Positions 9,837-19,992 of a stretch of DNA of 64,000 bases are shown one piece after another. Each line of letters starts with the position of its first letter. The stretch's first letter is position 1. Both the position numbers and the translations under genes were made by a program. The notes below the pieces were generated by a model. That model was not told the DNA's origin and searched no databases. It saw only the letters and a list, made by a program, of their open reading frames with translations. This stretch comes from an uncultured Clostridium sp. (GTDB lineage Bacteria > Bacillota > Clostridia > Clostridiales > Clostridiaceae): contig CAIFEX010000001.1 of NCBI GenBank assembly GCA_903789665.1, positions 1 to 64,000 of the forward strand, read 5' to 3'.

Positions 9837-11039
9837 ATGAGAAATATAACGAAAATGGGTTTTGATACCAAGGCCATACATGGTGGAAATATAAGGGATA
9901 GGCAGTTCGGATCTTTGGCAACTCCCATATATCAGACATCAACCTTTGTATTTGACTCGGCAGAGCAGGGTGGAAAACGATTTGCAGGTGAGGAAGGCGG
10001 ATATGTGTATACCAGACTCGGAAATCCAACTTGCAGTGCGGTGGAGGAAAAATTAGCCCTGCTTGAAGGCGGAGAAGCTGCAGTATCTACTTCTTCGGGT
10101 ATGGGAGCTATTTCTTCAGCTCTTTGGACTGCATTAAAAGCCGGCGATCATGTGGTTGCATCTGACACTTTATATGGATGTACTTTTTCCCTTTTAAGTC
10201 ATGGACTTACAAAATTCGGAGTGGATGTGACTTTTGTAGATGCTTCTAACCTGGAGGAAATAAAAAATGCCTTGAAACCAAATACAAGGGTAGTTTACCT
10301 TGAAACCCCTGCAAATCCAACTTTAAAAATCAATGACATCAGGAAAATATCTGAGGTTGCCCATAATAATAATAAAGACTGTTTTGTGATTGTCGATAAT
10401 ACATTTTGTACCCCATATCTTCAAAGACCTTTGGAATTGGGTGCCGATGTAGTGGTTCATTCTGCAACAAAATATTTGAATGGCCACGGTGACGTTATAG
10501 CCGGTTTTGTCATTGGAAAGAAAGATTTTATAGATGATGTAAAATTTTCTGGATTGAAAGATATGACAGGTGCTGTACTCAGTCCATTTGATGCATATCT
10601 TATAATAAGAGGTTTGAAAACCCTGGGAATAAGAATGGAAAAGCACTGTAAAAATGCTATGGAAGTTGCTAAATTCTTGGAGACACACCCTGCGGTTGGT
10701 AAAGTATATTATCCTGGACTTGAAAGTTTTGAATACTATGAACTTGCCAGAAAACAGATGAAATATCCGGGTGCCATGATTTCTTTCGAGTTGAAAGGTG
10801 GAGTTGAAGAAGGCATAACTGTTATGAACAACGTGAATGTTGCAACCCTGGCAGTGAGTTTGGGAGATGCAGAAACTCTTATAGAACATCCTGCTTCCAT
10901 GACCCACTCACCTTACACTCCAGAAGAGAGACATGCTGCTGGTATAAGTGATGGACTGGTAAGGTTGTCTGTTGGTCTTGAAAATGTAGAAGATATAATA
11001 GCCGATTTGAAACAAGCCCTTGATTTAATAGTAAAATAA
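9837..11039 (+). CDS. megL: Methionine gamma-lyase
   Basis: PLP enzyme of the Cys/Met-metabolism family. Methionine gamma-lyase splits methionine to methanethiol, 2-oxobutyrate and ammonia. About 400 aa from the ATG at 9837 (GGGGAGG 9 nt upstream; an in-frame TTG at 9819 precedes the ribosome site). The PLP lysine is K212 in SATKYLNGHGD. The LYGCTF motif gives Y113 and C115, where the cysteine corresponds to the residue typical of true gamma-lyases (Cys116 in the Pseudomonas enzyme). This favours MegL over cystathionine synthase or lyase. It is probably sigma-54 controlled by the preceding activator. Confidence 0.85.
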   Translation: MRNITKMGFDTKAIHGGNIRDRQFGSLATPIYQTSTFVFDSAEQGGKRFAGEEGGYVYTRLGNPTCSAVEEKLALLEGGEAAVSTSSGMGAISSALWTALKAGDHVVASDTLYGCTFSLLSHGLTKFGVDVTFVDASNLEEIKNALKPNTRVVYLETPANPTLKINDIRKISEVAHNNNKDCFVIVDNTFCTPYLQRPLELGADVVVHSATKYLNGHGDVIAGFVIGKKDFIDDVKFSGLKDMTGAVLSPFDAYLIIRGLKTLGIRMEKHCKNAMEVAKFLETHPAVGKVYYPGLESFEYYELARKQMKYPGAMISFELKGGVEEGITVMNNVNVATLAVSLGDAETLIEHPASMTHSPYTPEERHAAGISDGLVRLSVGLENVEDIIADLKQALDLIVK

Positions 11040-11054
11040 TTTATAAATATGAAG

Positions 11055-11122
11055 AGCATACAGCAAAAATCCGGAAGAGAATATATTTTCTTTTCCGGAT
11101 ATATTTTATATATGCTTTTTAT
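11055..11122 (+). terminator. Nested hairpin terminator after megL
   Basis: The outer stem AGCATA (11055-11060)/TATGCT (11111-11116) is followed by TTTTT. The inner stem ATCCGGAA/TTCCGGAT spans 11069-11100. A cruciform-like rho-independent terminator. Confidence 0.75.
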
Positions 11123-11190
11123 AATTGAATTCAAGTAATATTATTTTAATAAAATTGAAAAGATATATATGAAAGAGAGGTGAAATATAC

Positions 11191-12123
11191 ATGAAGAAAA
11201 AATTTACCAGATCAATAAGCATATTTATCTTTACAGTGTTTTTTACATCATTTATAAATGCTATTGGAATATCTCAAGTGTACTCCAAAGGGATTTTTGA
11301 ACCTGTAAATGAATCTGTAAGCGTTGAATCACACCTTAAAATAGATTCCAAGAAAAAGGCAAAGATTCCAAGGAGATTCAGGAAAAGCACGGATAATATA
11401 GATAAAAAAGATGTGAATCTGAAAGGGTTATCCACATTAAATGCTTCAGGAAGTGCGCAGTTTACCGGGAATAACATAAAAATTCTGAAAGAACAGATAG
11501 GAAATGTACCTACAGCTGTAATTGACTTAAGACAGGAATCTCACGGATTTATAAACAACCTTGCGGTCAGCTGGGTTGGTGAAGATAATAATAAGGCTAA
11601 TAAAGAATTGAGTAGGGAAGAAGTATTGAAAGATGAAAGTGAAAAGCTCAAGGACATTGAGCTGAATGAAGAGATTGAAATTGACGGGAAGGAAATAATT
11701 CCAGCTGAAGTTCAAAGTGAAAGAGAGCTGGTGGAACAAAATGGTATGAATTATATCAGAATACCTGTTACGGACAATGAGAGACCTTCAGATGAAATGG
11801 TGGATTATTTTATAAAAATAGTTAAAAATATGCCCGAAAATACATGGTATCATTTCCACTGCAAGGCTGGTATTGGAAGAACTACTACTTTTATGACAAT
11901 GTATGATATGATGAAAAATTCCAAGGATGTAAGCCTTGAAGATATAATGGAAAGGCAGGTGCTTCTGGGAGGTAAGAACCTTTTAAAATCCGGCTATAAA
12001 CCTGGAAGCTTTTCGGGGGAAAGATCTGAATTCATAAAGAAATTTTATAAATATACGAGGGAAAACAGGGATAATTTCAATACAAGCTGGTCTCAATGGT
12101 TGAAAAGCAGCAGTGAAAATTAA
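11191..12123 (+). CDS. Secreted PTP-like inositol polyphosphate phosphatase (phytase type)
   Basis: 310 aa with an N-terminal signal peptide (about 1-34, basic start then a hydrophobic core). The catalytic P-loop HCKAGIGRT has nucleophile C224 and R230, followed by TTTFMTMYDMM. The general-acid region VTDNERP contains D195. The pattern matches the cysteine phosphatases of the Selenomonas PhyA type that dephosphorylate inositol phosphates. An alternative substrate such as a protein phosphotyrosine cannot be excluded. A basic stretch near residues 50-75 follows the signal. The gene stands alone and ends at a convergent terminator. Confidence 0.8.
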   Translation: MKKKFTRSISIFIFTVFFTSFINAIGISQVYSKGIFEPVNESVSVESHLKIDSKKKAKIPRRFRKSTDNIDKKDVNLKGLSTLNASGSAQFTGNNIKILKEQIGNVPTAVIDLRQESHGFINNLAVSWVGEDNNKANKELSREEVLKDESEKLKDIELNEEIEIDGKEIIPAEVQSERELVEQNGMNYIRIPVTDNERPSDEMVDYFIKIVKNMPENTWYHFHCKAGIGRTTTFMTMYDMMKNSKDVSLEDIMERQVLLGGKNLLKSGYKPGSFSGERSEFIKKFYKYTRENRDNFNTSWSQWLKSSSEN

Positions 12124-12159
12124 TAAAAAAGATTTGGCATTTTTCCATAATGCCAAATC
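12122..12159 (-). terminator. Terminator between phosphatase gene and gamma-lyase remnant
   Basis: GATTTGGCAT (12131-12140) pairs with ATGCCAAATC (12150-12159). On the minus strand it is followed by TTTTTTATTA, so it mainly ends the minus-strand gene; it overlaps the end of the plus-strand phosphatase gene. Confidence 0.75.
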
Positions 12160-12239
12160 AAATTTCAAATTTGAGAAATTGGGAGTTGTTTTAAGCATGG
12201 GTAGATATATCTGGGCTCCAAGTACAATGACTGTTTTCA

Positions 12240-12944
12240 TTATATTTTATTTAATGCACTGTCAAATTCAGAAATTATACTGTCGATATTCTCAAGTCCG
12301 GTGGAAATACGTATTAGTCCCTTTGATATATTTGCTTTTGCGAGCTCATCGTCATTTAATGCCCTGTGAGAAGTTTTTACTGGATAGGATACGGATGTAG
12401 CTACTCCTGCTAAACTGGGCATAAACTTTATACTGTCAAGTGATTTTATGAGTTTACAGGCACTTTCTTCGCCGCCTTCCACATCTATACTCATCATTCC
12501 CCCGAATAGATTATTGGAAAAGTTTTTAATTGCTGTTTTATTGGTAGGCGAGGATTTTAATCCGGGATAGAAAACATTTGTTATCTTGTCGTGGTTTTCC
12601 AAGAAATTTGCCAGTTTCATGGCATTATTTGAATGCTGTATCATTCTGATTTCCAATGTTCTAAGACTTCTTATGAGGAGCCAGCCGTCAAAAGGACTCA
12701 TCATTGGCCCATAAAGTGCAGAAATATTTCTTATGTTTTTAATAAGTTCTTTGTTTGAAACGGCAATCCCACCAGTTATGTCGCTGTGACCGCATAGATA
12801 TTTTGTAGCACTGTACACGACTATGTCAGCACCCAATCTTAATGGCTGGCATATTATAGGAGTTGCAAAAGTGTTGTCTACAATCAATTTTGCATTATTT
12901 TGTTCACCCTTATGTATGAGATTTGTCGCAAACTCTTTTTTCAT
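12240..12944 (-). pseudogene. Internally deleted gamma-lyase/cystathionine-lyase homologue
   Basis: 234 aa from the ATG at 12944 (GGAGG 8 nt upstream). The first about 15 residues match the start of a MegL/MetB-type enzyme (FATNLIHKGE). The chain then jumps straight to NAKLIVDNTF, which corresponds to about residue 178 of the megL product. Roughly 160 residues are missing, including the SGMGA phosphate-binding region, the LYGCT motif and ETPANP. The PLP lysine segment SATKYLCGHSD and the C-terminal domain are intact. The frame is open, so it may still be translated, but catalysis is unlikely. Confidence 0.75.
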
Positions 12945-13040
12945 AATAAATTCCTCCAAATATTGCTGATATTAATTTTTAAAATATAAAAAGAGCCAGC
13001 TTAACACATGTAAATAAATTACATAACATATAATTAATGC

Positions 13041-13105
13041 TGTGCTAAAGCCAGCCTCTAGCGTCTCTAGTCTGCTAACATATAGATTAGCTGAGTTATA
13101 GCACA
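13041..13105. other. Structured element of unknown class
   Basis: TGTGCTA (13041-13047) pairs with TAGCACA (13099-13105) and encloses two hairpins, one from CTAG repeats (about 13057-13070) and GCTAA/TTAGC (13074-13078 with 13087-13091). This would be a three-way junction. A copy of GCCAGC occurs inside (about 13051) and again near 12995. It lies in the leader of the minus-strand gamma-lyase remnant. It does not match the SAM, T-box, lysine, cobalamin or purine motifs I know. Confidence 0.4.
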
Positions 13106-13145
13106 CAAATAAAACTTAATCAAGTTCGATGACTTGAACATTTAC

Positions 13146-14747
13146 CTATCTGTGCTTTACATTTTTCTCTATGAGCTCCATGAAAGTATCCGGCGGTGTC
13201 ACTTTTATTGCGGGATTTTTATTCAGCTGTTCTATAACTTCATATATGTCTTCCATACTTTTACTCCAGGCGTGTACATATACGAAGGTATATGCATCGG
13301 ATTTGCTTGTGTCCGTGTAACCTTCTTTTACATATTCGTTTATATTTTTTACCAGATCACTGTTTTCTTCTATTTTGGACCAGAGCAGATCCCTGCAGGA
13401 TACTATAGGTTTGCCTCTGCTCCAAATTATTCTACCTTTATAGTCATCCTGCCTGCGGTAATCTAAGTAAAATATGCCCCGTATGTTCGAACAGGCAGTG
13501 TATTTATCCCAGAGTTTTTTATTGTAAAAAGAACGGTCATCTAAGACAGAAACATATTTTTGATCTGTGTTCTTCATGTAGTTATTTAATCTTTTTAAAA
13601 AGGGCTTCAGGGAATCCGCTTTGAATTTACTGGGATACACGTATCCGTTTCCTGAAGGGGATACTATGAAGTAATCCTTGAAAATGCCTGAAGAAGCATT
13701 TTTATAATAGAATTTTAAAACAGTTGGTGCCAATTCATACAGAGATGGACTTATGCTGAACCCCATGTTGAAACTGCCTCTTTTAGGTGAACCGTACCAT
13801 TTTGAAGATCCGAAATTGCTTCCAAGATTCCACTGCTGGTTGTCTCCATCTGACATGACGAAAGTTACATAATGGGTGTTTTTTGAGGCTGCATTTTCTA
13901 TGGTATCTGTTTCATTTTTTTGAGTTATGGGAAAAGAGGGGAAAGCACTTAATACTGTCAAATTGTAGGACCAGTCTGCGGGAATCACACTTACTCCATT
14001 TTGGGAGGCTGAATTTATATTTTCTTTCTCGTCAGGTCCCCATCCCAAGCATATGGAGTCTTTTTTCATAGATCCGAAAACTTTATTCCTGAGGGAGAAG
14101 TTTTCCGGATCATCCTCGTAAAATACCAGAGACTTGCTCATTATGCCATAGTCTCTTAGGGCTGTGTCCCTCTTTGGAGATAGTTCAATTACTGTTGAAT
14201 GGTTGAGACCCTTGTTCCAAAGATTATTATAGGCCCAGTATTTGTCAGTGCTTCTACAGTCCTGCTGCATTTTTATACCTGCAGCTTTGGCTTTGGATTC
14301 TATGGATTTATCTATGGCTATGGAGTTTTTTAAAGCTGCCAGGGAGCAGGCATTGTTTATCGATGGATCTTTTTTGGAAAAATTGTCATAGAGGACGTAG
14401 CCTTTTATAAATTTTTCAAATTTATTTAGAAGGTACCAGGGATCATCCACCATAATATAGTTGACACCATAATTTTTTTTAAGATCCTCCAGCCATATTT
14501 TATAATCCGGCTGGTTTTTATTTAAGGTATATATCTGGGAGTCGGATTTGTCTGATATTACTCCCTGAAGTGTTGCTATCATGGTATTTTCTGCAGCACT
14601 TAAATTATTCTGCTGTATTACATAAAGATATTTTGGAACTTTTGGGTTTTTTATATAGTGACTGCCTGAAAAGGCGTTTGTATTTGTACAAATTAGGCTG
14701 CTTAAAAGGATGAAAATAACTGCCGGAATTAAATTTTTTAATTTCAT
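13146..14747 (-). CDS. Secreted GxGYxYP-domain protein
   Basis: 533 aa from the ATG at 14747, which follows GGGAGGCG. Signal peptide at about 1-26 (LIPAVIFILLSSLICTNTNA). The family signature GxGYxYP appears as GNGYVYP. The sequence TFVMSDGDNQQWNLG and the late FVYVHAW are also typical of this family of putative extracellular carbohydrate-active proteins. The biochemical role of the family is not established as far as I know. Adjacent genes give no clear pathway. Confidence 0.75.
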   Translation of the reverse strand: MKLKNLIPAVIFILLSSLICTNTNAFSGSHYIKNPKVPKYLYVIQQNNLSAAENTMIATLQGVISDKSDSQIYTLNKNQPDYKIWLEDLKKNYGVNYIMVDDPWYLLNKFEKFIKGYVLYDNFSKKDPSINNACSLAALKNSIAIDKSIESKAKAAGIKMQQDCRSTDKYWAYNNLWNKGLNHSTVIELSPKRDTALRDYGIMSKSLVFYEDDPENFSLRNKVFGSMKKDSICLGWGPDEKENINSASQNGVSVIPADWSYNLTVLSAFPSFPITQKNETDTIENAASKNTHYVTFVMSDGDNQQWNLGSNFGSSKWYGSPKRGSFNMGFSISPSLYELAPTVLKFYYKNASSGIFKDYFIVSPSGNGYVYPSKFKADSLKPFLKRLNNYMKNTDQKYVSVLDDRSFYNKKLWDKYTACSNIRGIFYLDYRRQDDYKGRIIWSRGKPIVSCRDLLWSKIEENSDLVKNINEYVKEGYTDTSKSDAYTFVYVHAWSKSMEDIYEVIEQLNKNPAIKVTPPDTFMELIEKNVKHR

Positions 14748-14876
14748 ATAGGTTCGCCTCCCAATTCTAGTATGCAATTTTTTGCCGGATTATATTAATG
14801 AGGGGAAAGGGAAATTTGGATGGTCTATAGAATACATAATATATAATCATAATTAATAATCATGGAGGTAATAAAA

Positions 14877-16010
14877 TTGAAAGTACTTCTTGCACCAGAT
14901 TCCTTTAAGGGCAGTCTGCCATCGAGAGGTGTATGTGCCGCACTCAAGAAGGGAATATTTAAAGTATCAGCTGATATAGAGGTAACCGAAGCCCCAATTG
15001 CAGATGGAGGTGAAGGAACAGTGGATGCAATTATTACATCTGCCGGAGGGCAAAAGTGTGTTGAATGTGTTGCGGGACCGCTAGGTGATAAGGTGAAAGC
15101 ATATTATGGAATCCTGAGAAATGGCACGGCAGTTATCGAAATGGCTTCTGCGTCAGGGCTGTACCTTGTTCCCAAAGATAAGCGGAACCCTCTTGTAACT
15201 ACATCTTTTGGCACTGGCGAGCTTATAGAAAGTGCTCTTGACAGGGGATGCAGAAAATTTATAGTTGGAATTGGAGGCAGTGCTACAAATGACGGTGGAG
15301 CAGGAATGCTTCAGGCTCTTGGAGTAAGGTTTTTGGATAGGTACGGCAGGGAGATTTCCTGCGGCGGCGGAAATCTTGACAAGCTTGTAAAAATTGATTT
15401 GAGTAAAATGGACAAAAGAATTTATGAGGGTCAATTTGTTGCAGCTTCAGATGTAAATAACCCTCTGTGCGGCGAAAATGGAGCTTCTGCCGTATATGGG
15501 CCTCAAAAAAATGCAACTCCCAGGATGGTTGAAATATTAGACAGGAATTTGCGTCATTATGCCGGTGTTGTAAAGGATATCTTTAACGAAGATCTTTCAG
15601 AAACAGCAGGCGCAGGTGCGGCCGGAGGCCTTGGGTTTGCACTTATTGTGTTCTTGAAAGCGAAATTAAAAAACGGGATAGATATTGTAATGGATGTTAC
15701 TCACATGGAAGATAAAGTTAAAAATAGCGATCTGATAATAACAGGTGAGGGAAATACCGATTTTCAAACCTGTTTTGGCAAAGCACCCTCCGGAATTGTC
15801 AAATTAGCCAAGAAATATGATAAACCTGTTATCATGTTGTCCGGAGGATTGGGAGAAGGCTATAAGAATCTGTATTCTATGGGGGCAACTTCTCTTTTTA
15901 GCATTGAAAATAAGCCCATGAGTTTAAAAAATTCTATGGAAGATACTTCTGATTTAATCGAGGATAGGATGGAGGATATTATGAGAACTATAGCGGCATT
16001 TTACCGCTGA
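14877..16010 (+). CDS. glxK: Glycerate kinase
   Basis: Phosphorylates D-glycerate (family of GarK/GlxK, 2-phosphoglycerate product expected). 377 aa from a TTG at 14877, with GGAGGT 9 nt before; the in-frame ATG at 14862 overlaps the ribosome site. Family hallmarks are the N-terminal LLAPDSFKGSL, EAPIADGGEGTVDA, GIGGSATNDGGAGMLQALG and the C-terminal ITGEGNTDFQT. It is followed by the proS T-box leader and has no obvious partner. Confidence 0.93.
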   Translation: MKVLLAPDSFKGSLPSRGVCAALKKGIFKVSADIEVTEAPIADGGEGTVDAIITSAGGQKCVECVAGPLGDKVKAYYGILRNGTAVIEMASASGLYLVPKDKRNPLVTTSFGTGELIESALDRGCRKFIVGIGGSATNDGGAGMLQALGVRFLDRYGREISCGGGNLDKLVKIDLSKMDKRIYEGQFVAASDVNNPLCGENGASAVYGPQKNATPRMVEILDRNLRHYAGVVKDIFNEDLSETAGAGAAGGLGFALIVFLKAKLKNGIDIVMDVTHMEDKVKNSDLIITGEGNTDFQTCFGKAPSGIVKLAKKYDKPVIMLSGGLGEGYKNLYSMGATSLFSIENKPMSLKNSMEDTSDLIEDRMEDIMRTIAAFYR

Positions 16011-16037
16011 TTTTCGATTCCGCAGTATAAAAAACTA

Positions 16038-16066
16038 TTGACAATTGATTTTTTATACTCTATTAT
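16038..16066 (+). promoter_or_regulatory. Sigma-A promoter of the proS leader
   Basis: TTGACA (16038-16043), a 17-bp spacer, then TATTAT (16061-16066). A near-consensus vegetative promoter that would start transcription near 16073, at the head of the T-box leader. Confidence 0.8.
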
Positions 16067-16072
16067 ATAAAA

Positions 16073-16343
16073 TAAGCATGAAAAAATTAGGTAAATATGG
16101 AGAACGCAAAGATAAGGATTAGTAGATATACTGTTCTTTTGCAGAGAGGGGAATGAAAGGTGGGAATTTCCCAAAGAAGTGTGTTGAACCTGCCTTGGAG
16201 TTCTGTATTTGAAACGATAGTAGGATACAGCGGTGAAATCATCGTTATAGATGCAAGCAGAGTGAATATATTTGAATATGTTAAATAGGGTGGTACCGCC
16301 GTATGTGACCTCGGTCCCTTGTGAGGGGATTGGAGGTTTTTTT
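16073..16343 (+). promoter_or_regulatory. T-box leader controlling proS
   Basis: The conserved T-box sequence AGGGTGGTACCGCC is at 16287-16300. It is followed by a rho-independent terminator (CCTCGGTCCC with GGGGATTGGAGG, then T7) ending near 16343. Upstream about 200 nt can form the specifier stem. A CCT triplet at 16189-16191 is a candidate proline specifier, but I did not fold the stem. Uncharged tRNA-Pro would allow read-through. Confidence 0.9.
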
Positions 16344-16382
16344 GTATTTAAAATTATTATTTAGATTTTGGAGGTAGTTAAG

Positions 16383-17816
16383 TTGGATAAAAAATTGGTA
16401 GAACAGATAACATCTAGAGATGAAGATTTTGCTCAATGGTATACGAATATTGTAAGAAAAGCGGAGCTGGCAGATTATTCTAGTGTAAGAGGATGTATGA
16501 TAATACGGCCGTATGGCTATGCCATTTGGGAGGGCATTAAAGAATATGTGGATAAAAGACTCAAGGAATCGGGTCATCACAATGTATATATGCCTGTACT
16601 TATTCCAGAGCATTTACTTCAGAAAGAAAAGGAACACGTAGAGGGATTTGCGCCGGAAGTAGCCTGGGTAACCGAGGGAGGGAATGAAAAGCTTTCAGAG
16701 AAACTATGTGTCAGGCCGACTTCGGAGACACTGTTTTGCGATCATTTTGCTAAAATAATTCATTCCTATAAGGATTTGCCGAAATTGTATAATCAATGGT
16801 GTTCTGTAGTGAGATGGGAAAAGACAACTAGACCGTTTCTGAGAACAGCTGAATTTTTGTGGCAGGAAGGTCATACTATTCATGCCACTAAAGAGGAAGC
16901 TGAAAAAGAGACCAGGTATATATTGAATTTATATTCTAAACTGTGTAAAGATGTTTTGGCCATGCCGGTAATTCAAGGTAAAAAAACTGAGAGCGAAAAA
17001 TTTGCAGGTGCCGTTGACACTTACACTATTGAGAGTCTGATGCACGATGGCAAGGCTCTGCAGGCGGGTACATCCCATTATCTGGGTGAAAATTTTGCCA
17101 GGGCATTCGGCATACAATATTCTGACAAGGAAGGTAAGCAAAGGTATGTACATTATACTACCTGGGCTGTGACTACCAGGTTGATCGGTGCTATAATAAT
17201 GGTACACGGCGATGACGATGGCATGGTTATGCCTCCCAGGATAGCACCAATACAGGTGATTGTAGTACCTATAGCACAGCATAAGGAAGGTGTGCTTAAG
17301 AAGGCATATGAATTGAAAGACAGGTTGTCTAAGGTTGTGAGAGTTAGAATTGACGATGATCCTGATAAAACAGCAGGCTGGAAATTCAGTGAATACGAGA
17401 TGAAAGGTGTTCCAATCCGCCTTGAGGTAGGACCGAGGGATATTGAGAAGAACCAGGTCGTACTGGCAAGAAGGGATACGGGAGAAAAAATAACTGTGCC
17501 CATGGACAATTTAGAAAAAAATGTGACTGATCTTTTAGACAAAATTCACAATTCCATGTTTGAAAGGGCAAAATCTTTTAGAGATAATAATACCAGAGAT
17601 GCCTTGAATATGGATGAATTTAAAGATATACAGGAAAATAAATCTGGCTTTGTCAGGGCAATGTGGTGTGGAGATGCTAAATGTGAAGAAAAGATCAGGG
17701 AAATTACAGGAGCGACTTCGAGGTGCATTCCCTTTGACCAGGAACGTATTTCGGGCACCTGTGTATGTTGTGGTAAAAAGGCTAGTAAACTGGTTTATTG
17801 GGGAAGAGCATACTAA
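16383..17816 (+). CDS. proS: Prolyl-tRNA synthetase (archaeal/eukaryotic-like type)
   Basis: Charges tRNA-Pro. 477 aa from a TTG at 16383 after GGAGG (16370-16374). The shorter architecture without the bacterial insertion domain is the archaeal-like ProS form. Class II motifs are visible: [34 protein letters not shown], and GLxR-like [20 protein letters not shown] in the anticodon-binding part. The C-terminal domain has paired cysteines ([17 protein letters not shown]) and ends WGRAY. Controlled by the T-box leader. Confidence 0.96.
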   Translation: MDKKLVEQITSRDEDFAQWYTNIVRKAELADYSSVRGCMIIRPYGYAIWEGIKEYVDKRLKESGHHNVYMPVLIPEHLLQKEKEHVEGFAPEVAWVTEGGNEKLSEKLCVRPTSETLFCDHFAKIIHSYKDLPKLYNQWCSVVRWEKTTRPFLRTAEFLWQEGHTIHATKEEAEKETRYILNLYSKLCKDVLAMPVIQGKKTESEKFAGAVDTYTIESLMHDGKALQAGTSHYLGENFARAFGIQYSDKEGKQRYVHYTTWAVTTRLIGAIIMVHGDDDGMVMPPRIAPIQVIVVPIAQHKEGVLKKAYELKDRLSKVVRVRIDDDPDKTAGWKFSEYEMKGVPIRLEVGPRDIEKNQVVLARRDTGEKITVPMDNLEKNVTDLLDKIHNSMFERAKSFRDNNTRDALNMDEFKDIQENKSGFVRAMWCGDAKCEEKIREITGATSRCIPFDQERISGTCVCCGKKASKLVYWGRAY

Positions 17817-17852
17817 GCAAGTTTAATATGTCATAATTTATAAAGCATTTAT

Positions 17853-17890
17853 TAAAATTCAGGTGAAGAAGCTTCACCTGAATTTTAATA
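17853..17890 (+). terminator. Terminator after proS
   Basis: A perfect 16-bp stem, TAAAATTCAGGTGAAG (17853-17868) with its complement at 17872-17887, 3-nt loop. The A/T-rich arms make it usable in both directions. Confidence 0.8.
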
Positions 17891-18083
17891 ATATATAATT
17901 TTTGGAAACATACATAAATGAATTGAAATATGATTTAAAATGCTGTCAAATTACGTAATATATTGGCTGACAGATTGGCTGGGAATAACTTTAAAAATAT
18001 TTTGCAAATATTATTTAGGAAAAAGGTTATTTATTGTTATAATATAGGTAGGGTTACAAGCTGAATAAAGTGGAGGCTATAAT

Positions 18084-19961
18084 ATGAATAATAAAAAGCT
18101 TAATAAAAAATTTAGCCACAATAATAAGTGGAGGTACCTTATTTATTATGCAATATTGGCAGCCATGATTATATTTATAATAAATGAATATATGAATGGA
18201 TTGAAATCTCAGCATATAAAGTACAGTGATTTTGTGAAGGCCATCAATCAAAATAAAGTTTCTGAAGTACAGATAAGTAAAGACAAATTGATTATAATTC
18301 CGAAAGTCAAAAATGATGCAAATAAAGGTAAAGTTCTCTATACGGAAAGAATAGACGATCCTGATTTAGTAAAAAAATTGGATAGTGCTAAAGTCAAATA
18401 TGGAGGAATACCCCAGGAAAATAGTGCCATAAAAGGATTCTTTGTAAATTGGGTTCTGCCATTTATAATAATTGCATTTTTGCTTCAGTTGTTCCTGGGA
18501 AAATTGAATAAGAAGATGGGCAGCGGAGTGATGTCATTTGGTAAAAATACTGCTAAGATATATGCAGAAAGTGAAACTGGTGTAAATTTTAAAGATGTGG
18601 CGGGCCAGGAAGAAGCCAAGGAATCTTTGGTGGAAATTGTAGATTTTCTCCATAACTCTCAAAGATATGTTGAAATAGGTGCCAGGCTTCCTAAAGGGGC
18701 ACTTCTTGTGGGACCTCCGGGGACAGGCAAGACTCTTCTTGCAAAAGCAGTGGCCGGTGAAGCCAAAGTGCCTTTTTTTTCAATATCAGGATCTGCATTT
18801 GTGGAAATGTTTGTTGGCATGGGTGCTGCGAGAGTTAGGGATCTGTTTCAGCAGGCCCAGGAAAAAGCTCCCTGTATAGTGTTTATAGATGAAATTGATG
18901 CTATTGGAAAAAGCAGGGATGGGAATGTATCGGGAAATGACGAAAGAGAACAGACTTTAAATCAGCTTTTGGCAGAAATGGACGGATTTGACTCATCTAA
19001 AGGCGTAGTTATATTGGCAGCTACGAATAGACCTGAAGTTTTGGATAAAGCTCTTTTGAGACCCGGAAGGTTTGACAGGAGAGTTATAGTTGATAGACCT
19101 GATTTAAAGGGCAGGGAGGATATTTTAAAAGTGCACATAAGAGGTGTGAAAGTTTCGCCGGATGTGGATTTAAATAGTATAGCGAAGGCTACTCCTGGAG
19201 CTGTAGGTGCGGATTTGGCAAATATAATAAATGAAGCTGCACTGAGGGCTGTGAAAAATCATAGGTTCCAGGTGAATCAGGGAGATCTTGAAGAAGCGGT
19301 GGAAGTGATAATAGCCGGGAAGGAAAAGAAGGATAGGATACTTTCACCTGAAGAAAAACAACAGGTGGCATTTCATGAAGTCGGGCACGCACTTGTGGCA
19401 GCCCTTTTAAAGCATACGGATCCTGTTCATAAGATAACCATAGTTCCGAGGACTATGGGGTCACTTGGGTATACTATGCAGCTTCCCGAGGAGGAGAAGT
19501 ATTTGAATACGAAAGCTGAGATGCTGGATCAAATATGTGTTATGCTGGGAGGAAGATCTGCAGAAGAAGTTAAATTTAACAGCATATCTACAGGGGCTGC
19601 TAATGACATTGAAAGAGCTACTCAAGCTGCCAGAAGAATGGTGACTATCTATGGCATGACAGATAGGTTTGACATGATGGGACTTGAATCCATGCAAAAC
19701 AGGTATTTGGATGGAAGGCCAGCCCAGAATTGTAGTGCAGAAACGGCTTCTATTATTGATGAAGAAACTTTGAAAATAATAAGGATGTGTCATAAGAAAG
19801 CCAGGGCACTTCTTAAAGATAACATAGAGTTGCTTATAATAATATCTAAAAGACTTATAGAGAAAGAAACTTTGATGGGAGACGAATTTATGGGTATTAT
19901 AAAAGAGTATAAGGAGAAGAAAAAAGAAGAGTCTTCTAAGGGAAATTTGATTTCAGATTAG
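18084..19961 (+). CDS. ftsH: ATP-dependent zinc metalloprotease FtsH
   Basis: Membrane-anchored AAA+ protease for quality control of membrane and some soluble proteins. 625 aa. A transmembrane helix at about 18-38, an extracytoplasmic loop, and a second helix at about 115-133. Walker A GPPGTGKT starts at 210, followed by Walker B ([12 protein letters not shown]) and the SRH. The zinc site HEVGH is at 431-435. Second copies of ftsH are common in clostridia, and the usual hpt/tilS neighbours are absent here, so this may be an accessory copy. Confidence 0.95.
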   Translation: MNNKKLNKKFSHNNKWRYLIYYAILAAMIIFIINEYMNGLKSQHIKYSDFVKAINQNKVSEVQISKDKLIIIPKVKNDANKGKVLYTERIDDPDLVKKLDSAKVKYGGIPQENSAIKGFFVNWVLPFIIIAFLLQLFLGKLNKKMGSGVMSFGKNTAKIYAESETGVNFKDVAGQEEAKESLVEIVDFLHNSQRYVEIGARLPKGALLVGPPGTGKTLLAKAVAGEAKVPFFSISGSAFVEMFVGMGAARVRDLFQQAQEKAPCIVFIDEIDAIGKSRDGNVSGNDEREQTLNQLLAEMDGFDSSKGVVILAATNRPEVLDKALLRPGRFDRRVIVDRPDLKGREDILKVHIRGVKVSPDVDLNSIAKATPGAVGADLANIINEAALRAVKNHRFQVNQGDLEEAVEVIIAGKEKKDRILSPEEKQQVAFHEVGHALVAALLKHTDPVHKITIVPRTMGSLGYTMQLPEEEKYLNTKAEMLDQICVMLGGRSAEEVKFNSISTGAANDIERATQAARRMVTIYGMTDRFDMMGLESMQNRYLDGRPAQNCSAETASIIDEETLKIIRMCHKKARALLKDNIELLIIISKRLIEKETLMGDEFMGIIKEYKEKKKEESSKGNLISD

Positions 19962-19992
19962 ATATATAAGTTAGCGAAATGGAGATATATAT

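Noticed and set aside
12113..12400. Plus-strand open frame of 95 aa overlapping the end of the gamma-lyase remnant
   Set aside because: Runs through the terminator hairpin and is antisense to the remnant; no ribosome site.
12960..13145. SAM (S-box) riboswitch before the gamma-lyase remnant
   Set aside because: The conserved S-box blocks are missing; only an unclassified structure is seen.
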